Assembly (NCBI RefSeq): GCF_049195245.1
Contig: NZ_JBMIRR010000028.1
Coordinates: 1 to 64,000 of the forward strand
Length of the DNA: 64,000 nucleotides
Direction: 5' to 3'
Source of the DNA: Arenimonas sp049195245
Lineage (GTDB): Bacteria; Pseudomonadota; Gammaproteobacteria; Xanthomonadales; Xanthomonadaceae
A program made the translations under genes and the position numbers. The notes below the pieces were generated by a model that ran no database searches, was not told where the DNA came from, and saw nothing but the letters and a program-made list of their open reading frames with translations. Positions 56,996-64,000 of the stretch are shown here, piece after piece; positions within the stretch are counted from its first letter, which is position 1, and each line of letters starts with the position of its first letter.

Positions 56996-58593
56996 CCCCC
57001 GAACGCATCGAGCCCGGCGCCACGCCGTCGCTGGGCCGCCTCGACGAGCTCGACCTGGCCCGGCCGAACCGGGGTCAGGGACGTGCGCCAGTGCCGTCAG
57101 CCCCGCCCCGTCGCACTGCGGCGCGCTGGATTGGGCTGGTGATCGTCCTGCTGGTGATCGCCGGCGCCGCCGTGCTGCTGGGCCAGTGGCGCGAGCAACT
57201 GGGCGAGCGCCTGGTGCCCGCGTCGGCCATCAACCAGCAGATCGCGCAGGCCCGCGAGGCCCTGGCGCGCGGTGACCTCAGCGCGGCCGACGGCAGCGGC
57301 GCGCGCGAGCGCTTCCAGGCCGTGCTGGCCCGCGATCCCGACCACCTGGCCGCGCGCGCGGGGCTCAATGCGGTGCGTGATGCCGCGCTGGCGCAGGCCC
57401 GCACGGCGATCGCGGCGGGTGATCCCGCCACCGCGCGTGCACGCCTGCAGCTGGCGCGGGCCATGGCCGCTCCGCAGGCCGACCTGTCGCTGCTGGAGAT
57501 CGATCTGCAGCGCATCGAAAGCACCGGCGCCGACGTCGCCGACAAGCTCGAGCGCGCGCGCTCGGCGCAGGCGCGCGGCCAGATCGAGCAGGTGCCCGAC
57601 GGCGCGCTGGCGCTTTACTCCGACGTGCTGCGGCTGCAGCCTGACAATGCCCTGGCGCTGGAAGGCCAGCGCGACATCCTGTCGGGCCTGCTCTCGCAGG
57701 CGCAGGCGATGCTCGACAGCGGCGACCTGGAAGGCGCCGAGGCGCTGGTGGCGCGCGTGGTCGAAACCGACCCCAGCCATCTTGAACTGCCGGCGCTGCA
57801 GGCGCGCCTGGGCGAGGCGCGCCAGCAGCGCCAGCGCCTGCACGACGACGCGCTCGCGCAGTCCACGGCGCACCTGCGCGGCGGCGATCCCGAAGCCGCA
57901 GCGGCAGGGTTCCAGGCGATGCTGGCGCGCGAGCCGGGCTCGATCGAAGCGCGCCAGGGCCTGGACGACGCGGCCGCGATGATCGCCGCGCGGGCACGCC
58001 GCGAGGCAGCAGATTTTGATTTTGATGCAGCCGAAGCTTCGCTCGGCCTGGCCCAGGCCTGGGCACCGGACGCGCCGGCCATCGCAGACGCGCGCCGCCG
58101 CCTTCTGGAAGCGCGGGCCGCGCGCGGCCAGCTGCCGGCGGCGGCCGACGCCGATCCCGACCAGTTGGCCCGCCTGATCGCCCAGGCCCGGCGTGCGATG
58201 CAGCGTGGCGAACTGCTCGATCCGCCCGGCGAATCGGCCTGGGACCGGCTGCGCCAGGCGGCGGCGATCGCCCCGGATGCGCCGGCGTTGCGCGCGGCAC
58301 AGGCCGAATACGACCGCCGCGCCCGCGCCTGCTTCGAGGACGCGCTGGCAAGCAACCGGCTGGCCAGCGCACAGTCCTGCCTGGATGCGCGCGCCCTGCG
58401 CGAGCCCGGCGGCGAGGGTCTTGCCACCGACCGCCGCCGTCTGGCCGACCGCTGGCTTGCGTTCGCCGATGAGCGCCTGGGTGCGAACGAGCTCGCGCTG
58501 GCGCGCCGCGCGATGCAGTCGGCGCAGGCGCTCGACCCGACCCACCCGGGCCTGGCCGCGATGGCCGAGCGCTTGGCGCGCGCGGGCGGCTAG
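56992..58593 (+). CDS. Single-pass membrane protein with TPR-like repeats
   Basis: A 533-aa protein with a cytosolic N terminus (about 1-44, Pro/Arg-rich), one membrane helix (about 46-64, WIGLVIVLLVIAGAAVLLG) and a long periplasmic Ala/Arg-rich helical region. That region has six or more TPR-like units (for example ERFQAVLARDPDHLAARAGL, LYSDVLRLQPDNALALEGQ and AGFQAMLAREPGSIEARQGL). No catalytic motif is visible. It lies 63 bp after relA. Its TAG stop shares bases with the TAG of the convergent glycosyltransferase gene (58590-58593). Function unknown; scaffold or envelope assembly is a guess. Confidence 0.8.
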   Translation: MTPERIEPGATPSLGRLDELDLARPNRGQGRAPVPSAPPRRTAARWIGLVIVLLVIAGAAVLLGQWREQLGERLVPASAINQQIAQAREALARGDLSAADGSGARERFQAVLARDPDHLAARAGLNAVRDAALAQARTAIAAGDPATARARLQLARAMAAPQADLSLLEIDLQRIESTGADVADKLERARSAQARGQIEQVPDGALALYSDVLRLQPDNALALEGQRDILSGLLSQAQAMLDSGDLEGAEALVARVVETDPSHLELPALQARLGEARQQRQRLHDDALAQSTAHLRGGDPEAAAAGFQAMLAREPGSIEARQGLDDAAAMIAARARREAADFDFDAAEASLGLAQAWAPDAPAIADARRRLLEARAARGQLPAAADADPDQLARLIAQARRAMQRGELLDPPGESAWDRLRQAAAIAPDAPALRAAQAEYDRRARACFEDALASNRLASAQSCLDARALREPGGEGLATDRRRLADRWLAFADERLGANELALARRAMQSAQALDPTHPGLAAMAERLARAGG

Positions 58594-61500
58594 CGCGGGC
58601 GCAGCGAGGCCAGCAGCGGCGCCAGCGTGGCGCGCACCGCGTCGGTGGAAAAATGCCGTCGCGTGTTCTCCAGGCCGCCTTGCGACAATCGCTGCCACAG
58701 GCCGGCGTCGTCGTGGAGGCGGACCACCGCATCGGCGAAGGCCTCTGGATCGTCAGCCACCAGCACGTCCTGGCCGTCCACCAGGTGCATGCCTTCCACC
58801 GCGCACAAGGTCGCGACCATCGGCAGGCCGTGCGCCAGGCTCTGGTTGACCTTGCCCTTCACGCCCGCGCCGTAGCGCAGCGGGGCCACGCCGACGCGCG
58901 AGCCCACCAGCAGCGGCACCAGGTCCGGCACGTAGCCGTGGAAGCGGACGCCGTCGAGTTCGCCGAGCGCGACGATCTCGTCGGGCGCGTCGCCGCCCAC
59001 CAGGTGCAGTTCGATCCCGGGACGACGCGCGCGGATGCGCGGGAAGATCTCGCGCGCCAGCCAGAGCGCACCGTCCACGTTGGGCGGATGCCGGTAGCTG
59101 CCGACGAACAGCAGGCCCGCGCGTTCATCGAATGGACGCCCCGGGCCGTGCACCTCGTGGATGTTCGAGACCACCTCGACGGTGATGTCGGGCAGCAGTC
59201 CGGACAGCATCTGCTGCTCTGCCTGGCTGACCACCCAGGTCGTGTCGCTCTGCGCCATCAGCGCCAGCTCGGTCTTGCGGGTGCGGGCGGCCATCCGGTG
59301 CTGGGCGGCATCGCCGCTGACCTCGGCTTCGCGCAGCTCGCGCACGTGGTGCAGGTCCACGGTGTCGAACACCAGGTGCGCGCGGCGTGCATGGCTGCGC
59401 ACCAGCGCCAGCAGCGGCGAGAGCACGTAGTGCCGGCTGGCGATCACCAGGTCGAAGCCGGGCCCGTGGCCGGCCATCCAGCCCGGGATGTCGCCCAGGT
59501 GCGGATGCCACCAGGCCTCGACGCCCAGCTGCTGCAGGGCACGGGTGTAGTCACCGTCGTGGGCGCGGTTCTCGGGGAAGAACGTCACGGAGCAGCCTTC
59601 CTCGCGCAGCACGCGCATCAGCGCCAGCATGCGCACCGATCCCGAATCGCGGTCCGGCGTCGGCGTGCACGCATCCAGCACCAGCACGCGATGGCGGCGG
59701 CCGCGTTCGCTGGCCAGCACCGGGTCGCTGCCGGGCGGCGCGTGGCTTGCCGCCAGCACGTCGCGCCAGCGCTCAAGGAACTTGCGATGGTTGCTGACCT
59801 GGTAGGCCTTGATGCCGCGGGTGAGGTCGGTGCCGCTGCTGATGCCCTCGTGGTGGATCACCACCGAGGCCGGCTGGTAGCGCACCTTCAGGCCGCGCGC
59901 GCGCAGGCGCATCGCCAGGTCGGTGTCCTCGTAGTAGGCGGGCGCATAGTGGTCGTCGAAGCCGTGCATCTGCAGGAACAGGTCGCGACGGATCGCGACG
60001 GCGGCCCCGGAGCAGTAGTCCACCTCGCGCACGAAGTTGTAGCGCGGGTGCTCGGGATCGTCGAAGCGACCATAGTTCCAGCCCGAGCCATCGGAGAACA
60101 CGATGCCGCCGGCTTCCTGCAGCCGTCCGTCCGGGTAGACCAGCTTGCTGCCGGCCAGGCCGGTGTCGGGGTAGCGCTGGAAGGTGTCCAGCAGGGCGTC
60201 GAGCCAGCCCGGCATCACCGTGGTGTCATTGTTGAGGAACACCACGTACTCGCCCTTGGCCAGTTCGGCGCCGGCGTTGCAGGCGCCGATGAAACCCAGG
60301 TTGCGCGCATTGCGGTGGTAGCGCAGGCCGGGGATGCTGGGCAGAACGCGAGGCGAGGCGTCGGTGGAGGCATCGTCCACCACGATGACTTCAATGCTGC
60401 TCAGGTCGCCGCTGTCGGCCAGCGCGCGCAGGCAGGCCAGGGTGAAGTGCAGCTGGTTGTGCACGGGCACGATGATGCTGGCCCGGGGCGACGCGCTGCG
60501 GGGCAGGCGCAGCGCGCTGTCGGCCTGGACCGCGACCGGCAGCGGCGCGACGCGCGCCGCGGCCTGCTGGCGGCGGGCGGCCTGCCGATCGCGCACGCGC
60601 TGCCAGGTGCCGGCGATGCCGCGCACGCGCAGGCTCGACAGTCCCCGGCTCGCGAGCGAACGCAGGTGGCGACCGTGGTAGAGCATCGCCAGCAGGCGAT
60701 TGTGCAGGCCCCGCGCGAACCGTCGCGGCACCGAGGTCATGCGCCAGAACGGACTGGCCCGCACCGCCGCCAGCAGGGCTTCCGCTTCGTCACGCTGCAT
60801 CAGGGCGACGTCGCGCTGGCGCGCCAGGTCGTTGCTGTCGCGCTGGTAGTAGCCGTGGGCCTGGGCCAATTGCTGGTCTAGCTCGGCGATGTATTCCTCC
60901 AGGCGGTCGATCTCGTGCTGCTTTTCATCGCGCTCGATCTGCTGCTGGAGTTCCTCGATCCGGGACTGGCGGGCCTGCGACTCGAGCCGCAGGCGTTCCA
61001 CCTCGCGCTGCAGTCCATGGGCCCAGTCGGCGCGCCGGGCGAGTTCTTCCGTGGCATCGGCCAGCTCCGAATCACGGCGCTGTAGACCCGTGCGAAGACG
61101 CGCGGCGGCCAGTTCCGCGGCCAGGCCCTGGATGCGGTGCAGGCCCGCGCCGCGGAAGCGCGGCGTGCGGATCTCCGCCGGCAGGGCGTCGCGCCAGGCG
61201 CGCGCCATGTCCTCCAGGCTGGGTTCGGCCGGCGCTGCCTCACGACGCACCGCCGCCAGCGGCGACCGGTCCCGCGCCAGCGCCGCCAGGGCCCGGTTGA
61301 CGGCCGCGGCGTCCGGCTCGACGGTCCAGCCTCCGCCTTCGCGCTCGATGCGCTCGCGCGGTGCGCCCGGGGACGCGCACAGCACCGGCAGGCCCAAGGC
61401 GCGCATTTCCGACAGCACGTAGGCGAAGGTTTCGGGAACGGTGGCCGGCAACAGTGCGATGTCGGGTGCCAGGCGCTCGATCCAGTCCGGCAGCTCATCG

Positions 61501-62930
61501 CGCGCATAGTCGCGGTGCACGCTGACCCGGTCGCGGCCCTCGAAGCGTTCGCCGCGGTGGCCGGAGCCCAGCAGCGTCAGCTCGACGTCCGCAGGCAGGT
61601 CCTCGAGCATCGCCGCCAGCAGATCCTCGCCCTTGGCGCCGTTGATGCGGCCCGGCACGAGCACGCGCAGCTTGCCGTCGCCGCGCTCCGCCGGGGCCGG
61701 CACCGGGCGGTCGAAAGGCGCGAAGCCGTGCGGAATCACCGACCACGTCCGCGCGGCCAGCGCCGGCGCGATCCGGCACAGGCGATGTTTCGCGGCTTCG
61801 CTGGGCGCGACCAGGCGTGCCGCCGCGGCGTCCACCGCGCCGAGATACTGCTGGCGCAGGGTCCACCATGCAGGCGCCTCGCGGCCGGCGAGCAGGAAGG
61901 CGGGACCGGCCTCGCGCAGCCCGAGCTCCAGCGCGGCCAGGTCGTAGGCATCGTCCGGCGCGCGGCGGGTGTCGTGCAGCAGCGGCCACGCGGGATACGC
62001 GTCGTGCACGCAGATCGCGGTCGGCAGTCCCGTGCGCAACACGTCCAGGCTGTGGCCGATCAGCGACGACACCAGCACGGCGCCGATGCCCCAGGTGTCC
62101 ACCAGCTCCGAGATCAGGTCCGCCACTTCCGGCGAATGCCCGTCGGTGAAGGCGATCGGCTGCGCCAGCGTCCAGGTGCGCAGGGGTGGCGCGGCGAGAT
62201 CCTGGTGCAGGCAGAGGCGGCGGCCGAAGGGCATGCGGTGGTCATCGGTGCGCGCCACCAGCACCAGGTGCTCGCGACCGGTGTCGGCCCGCGCCAAGTC
62301 CCGCACGAAGCGCTCCACCCCGCCGCCCCAGTCGTGCAGCACGTGCAGCAGCACTGGCCTTGGCGCGGCCGGCCCTGCAGTTGTCGGGACATCCGGCTCA
62401 AGCCTGCCGATGCGCGCCTGAAGCGCGGCCAGCGGCAGCGGCAGTTCGTCCGGCCTTGGCGTCAGCGTCGGGCCAACGTAGGCGCAGGGAAGCAGCGCGG
62501 CCTGAAGGCCATCCTCCTGCACCTCACCCGGTGCCCGCCAGAGCGAACACACCGGTGACCAGTGCCGGCAGGGAAACAGCGCATGGTCGCCATGCAGCCA
62601 GGCGAGTCGCTCGCGTTGTGCCTGCGCCAGCGACGGCGGAAAGAGATGCCAATGACCGTCCACTGGGGACAGCACCTGCCAGGCTGCGTCCGAAGCTCGG
62701 GCGCCCAGCAGATGGCCCAGCGTCATGTCCGAAATCTGCGCATCGGCGCGCAGGAGCAGCACCTCCCGCCCCGGGTACAGCCGCACCGCGGCCTGCAGTG
62801 CCGCTTCGGGAGACGCGGCGATGCCCGGCACCTGGTCCAGCGCGGCGGCCTGACCTGGCAGCGTCGCTTCCGGCCCGGCCGGGGCGTGCGGCGCCCAGCG
62901 GGTCAGGACGGGAAGGGGGGAAGCATCCAT
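58590..62930 (-). CDS. Large multidomain glycosyltransferase (GT4-like, GT2, GT4)
   Basis: A 1446-aa protein with three glycosyltransferase modules and no signal peptide. An N-terminal part (about 1-195) has no motif I know. A GT4-like module (about 200-600) has HDWGGGVERFVRDL, VLVPGRINGAKG and PETFAYVLSEMRALGLPV. A coiled coil (about 617-690) precedes a GT2 module (about 810-1060) with SIIVPVHNQ, VVDDASTD, the DxD-like FLNNDTTV and YEDTDLAMRLRARG. A second GT4-like module (about 1080-1446) has LLFVGSYRHPPNVDG and GAGVKGKVNQSLAHGLPMV. Such polymodular enzymes build O-antigen or other surface glycans. No glycan cluster is visible nearby. Confidence 0.87.
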   Translation of the reverse strand: MDASPLPVLTRWAPHAPAGPEATLPGQAAALDQVPGIAASPEAALQAAVRLYPGREVLLLRADAQISDMTLGHLLGARASDAAWQVLSPVDGHWHLFPPSLAQAQRERLAWLHGDHALFPCRHWSPVCSLWRAPGEVQEDGLQAALLPCAYVGPTLTPRPDELPLPLAALQARIGRLEPDVPTTAGPAAPRPVLLHVLHDWGGGVERFVRDLARADTGREHLVLVARTDDHRMPFGRRLCLHQDLAAPPLRTWTLAQPIAFTDGHSPEVADLISELVDTWGIGAVLVSSLIGHSLDVLRTGLPTAICVHDAYPAWPLLHDTRRAPDDAYDLAALELGLREAGPAFLLAGREAPAWWTLRQQYLGAVDAAAARLVAPSEAAKHRLCRIAPALAARTWSVIPHGFAPFDRPVPAPAERGDGKLRVLVPGRINGAKGEDLLAAMLEDLPADVELTLLGSGHRGERFEGRDRVSVHRDYARDELPDWIERLAPDIALLPATVPETFAYVLSEMRALGLPVLCASPGAPRERIEREGGGWTVEPDAAAVNRALAALARDRSPLAAVRREAAPAEPSLEDMARAWRDALPAEIRTPRFRGAGLHRIQGLAAELAAARLRTGLQRRDSELADATEELARRADWAHGLQREVERLRLESQARQSRIEELQQQIERDEKQHEIDRLEEYIAELDQQLAQAHGYYQRDSNDLARQRDVALMQRDEAEALLAAVRASPFWRMTSVPRRFARGLHNRLLAMLYHGRHLRSLASRGLSSLRVRGIAGTWQRVRDRQAARRQQAAARVAPLPVAVQADSALRLPRSASPRASIIVPVHNQLHFTLACLRALADSGDLSSIEVIVVDDASTDASPRVLPSIPGLRYHRNARNLGFIGACNAGAELAKGEYVVFLNNDTTVMPGWLDALLDTFQRYPDTGLAGSKLVYPDGRLQEAGGIVFSDGSGWNYGRFDDPEHPRYNFVREVDYCSGAAVAIRRDLFLQMHGFDDHYAPAYYEDTDLAMRLRARGLKVRYQPASVVIHHEGISSGTDLTRGIKAYQVSNHRKFLERWRDVLAASHAPPGSDPVLASERGRRHRVLVLDACTPTPDRDSGSVRMLALMRVLREEGCSVTFFPENRAHDGDYTRALQQLGVEAWWHPHLGDIPGWMAGHGPGFDLVIASRHYVLSPLLALVRSHARRAHLVFDTVDLHHVRELREAEVSGDAAQHRMAARTRKTELALMAQSDTTWVVSQAEQQMLSGLLPDITVEVVSNIHEVHGPGRPFDERAGLLFVGSYRHPPNVDGALWLAREIFPRIRARRPGIELHLVGGDAPDEIVALGELDGVRFHGYVPDLVPLLVGSRVGVAPLRYGAGVKGKVNQSLAHGLPMVATLCAVEGMHLVDGQDVLVADDPEAFADAVVRLHDDAGLWQRLSQGGLENTRRHFSTDAVRATLAPLLASLRPR

Positions 62931-62975
62931 GCGTGGCGTTCAGTCTCGGGTAGGGGCGCGGGGTCGGCGGCCTGC

Positions 62976-62981
62976 TAGACT
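62976..62981 (+). promoter_or_regulatory. Candidate -10 box of mrcB
   Basis: TAGACT (four of six) with a GC-rich discriminator, 22 bp before the ATG. Weak evidence. Confidence 0.25.
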
Positions 62982-63002
62982 CGCCGCACCTCCGGATTAT
63001 CC

Positions 63003-64000
63003 ATGTCCGTGCCTCGTAGCGCTCCCCCCAAAAAATCCGACACCGAAACCGCCCGCCCGCGCTGGCGCGGCTGGCTGTGGCGTGGCGCCCTGCTGGCGCT
63101 GGGCCTGGCCCTGGGCGTGGGCGTGCCGGTGCTGTGGATGTTCGACAAGCAGGTGCGTTCGGAATTCGACCAGCTGGCCTGGCAGGTGCCGACGCGGGTG
63201 TATGCCCGGCCGCTGCGGCTCGCGCCCGGGCTGCGCTTGGACGCGGCGACGCTGGAGCTGGAACTGGCCGCGTCCGGTTACCGCAAGGACGGCAGCGGCG
63301 ACCTGCCCGGCACGTATGCCCGCAATGGCGGCCGTTTCCACATCGGTACGCGCGCCTACACCGACCTCGACGGCGTCGTGCCGGCGCAGCGGCTGGAAGT
63401 CGACCTGGCGGGTGGCAAGGTGGCCAGGCTGGCCGATCGCCGCGCTGCGCGTGCGCTGGAGTCCGCCCGCATCGATCCCTCGCGCATCGCCACGCTCTAT
63501 GGCGGCAACGTGCAGGAAGAGCGGCGCCTGGTGCAGCTCAAGGAAGTGCCCACGCTGTTCGTCGCCGGCCTGCAGGCCGTCGAGGACCGCAACTTCAAGG
63601 ACCACCACGGCATCGATCCCTGGGGCATGACCCGCGCGATGTGGGTCAACGTGCGCGAGGGCGAGCTCGAGCAGGGCGCCAGCACGCTCACGCAGCAGCT
63701 GGTGCGCAGCCTGTTCCTGACGCGCGAGAAGCGCTTCAGCCGCAAGTTCAAGGAAATCGCCTACTCGCTGATCATCGAGGCGCGCTACGACAAGCGCCGG
63801 ATCATGGAGGCCTACCTCAACCAGGTCTACTTGGGGCAGCAGGGCAACCAGTCCATCCACGGCGTGGCCGCGGCCTCGGAGTTCTGGTTCGGGCGCGAGC
63901 TGGCCTCGCTGAGCACGCAGGACATGGCCCTGCTGGTGGGCATGATCCAGGGCCCGTCCATCCACGACCCGCGGCGCAAGCCCGAGGCGGCCAAGGCTAG
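63003..64000 (+). CDS. mrcB: Penicillin-binding protein 1B, 5' part (runs off the window)
   Basis: Bifunctional peptidoglycan synthase; only the first 332 residues are in the window and no stop is reached. A basic cytosolic N terminus (about 1-25) and one membrane helix (about 27-46) lead to the UB2H-like region (about 55-150, TRVYARPLRLAPGLRLD). The GT51 glycosyltransferase domain follows, with EDRNFKDHHGIDPWG (catalytic E194), GASTLTQQLVR and EAYLNQVYLGQQG. The transpeptidase half would lie beyond 64000. The UB2H-like segment favours PBP1b over PBP1a. CpoB, which coordinates PBP1b in E. coli, is encoded at 43872. Confidence 0.93.
   Translation, partial: MSVPRSAPPKKSDTETARPRWRGWLWRGALLALGLALGVGVPVLWMFDKQVRSEFDQLAWQVPTRVYARPLRLAPGLRLDAATLELELAASGYRKDGSGDLPGTYARNGGRFHIGTRAYTDLDGVVPAQRLEVDLAGGKVARLADRRAARALESARIDPSRIATLYGGNVQEERRLVQLKEVPTLFVAGLQAVEDRNFKDHHGIDPWGMTRAMWVNVREGELEQGASTLTQQLVRSLFLTREKRFSRKFKEIAYSLIIEARYDKRRIMEAYLNQVYLGQQGNQSIHGVAAASEFWFGRELASLSTQDMALLVGMIQGPSIHDPRRKPEAAKA

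Overview
The window is 64 kb of GC-rich chromosome, densely packed with genes on both strands. Gene content and order point to a gammaproteobacterium of the Lysobacteraceae (Xanthomonadaceae), such as Lysobacter, Luteimonas or a close relative. The evidence is a yebC-ruvC-ruvA-kup-ruvB-ybgC-tolQRAB-pal-cpoB-queE-queC-tRNA-Lys block, pilSR next to sucCD, DUF3011 secreted proteins, and a YebC with the MGR-type N terminus I associate with that family. I cannot name the species. I see no prophage, insertion sequence, CRISPR array or rRNA.

Layout. 1-10.6 kb: the end of a spermidine-synthase-like protein, the type IV pilus regulators pilR/pilS (minus strand), sucCD, and an OafA-type acyltransferase overlapping nadE. 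10.6-23 kb: bamD (minus), rluD-pgeF, a TPR protein, a GH97 glucosidase, clpB behind a heat-shock-type promoter, a Kef-type antiporter and an ABC-F ATPase. 23-31.7 kb is the most accessory-looking part: a soluble GGDEF-histidine kinase fusion, two DUF3011 secreted paralogues, a ycaD-ggpPS operon likely making the osmolyte glucosylglycerol, a zinc-ribbon protein and a lipoprotein. 31.8-46.4 kb: aspS, a coupled alpha/beta hydrolase, yebC-ruvCA-kup-ruvB, the complete Tol-Pal system, queE/queC and tRNA-Lys. 46.6-64 kb: an LpxR-like lipid A deacylase, recQ, dps, hrpA, a small secreted protein, relA, a membrane TPR protein, a 1446-aa multidomain glycosyltransferase and the start of mrcB (PBP1b).

Themes. 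Envelope work dominates: Tol-Pal, BamD, PBP1b, LpxR, PgeF, glycosyltransferases and pilus regulation. Stress and second-messenger functions are ClpB, Dps, RelA, GGDEF-HK and glucosylglycerol; DNA repair is RuvABC and RecQ. Neighbours are often coupled by 4-base stop/start overlaps: ATGA at oafA-nadE, ruvC-ruvA, ruvB-ybgC and tolA-tolB; GTGA at yebC-ruvC; TTGA at ycaD-ggpPS and aspS-hydrolase.

The most unusual signal is a set of four unrelated palindromic elements. The best is an 87-bp insertion inside hrpA with 27-28 bp perfect inverted arms and 6-bp flanking repeats. It keeps the frame and adds 29 residues to the helicase, which recalls the in-frame palindromic elements of Rickettsia. The others lie upstream of ruvB, between queE and queC, and just after tRNA-Lys.
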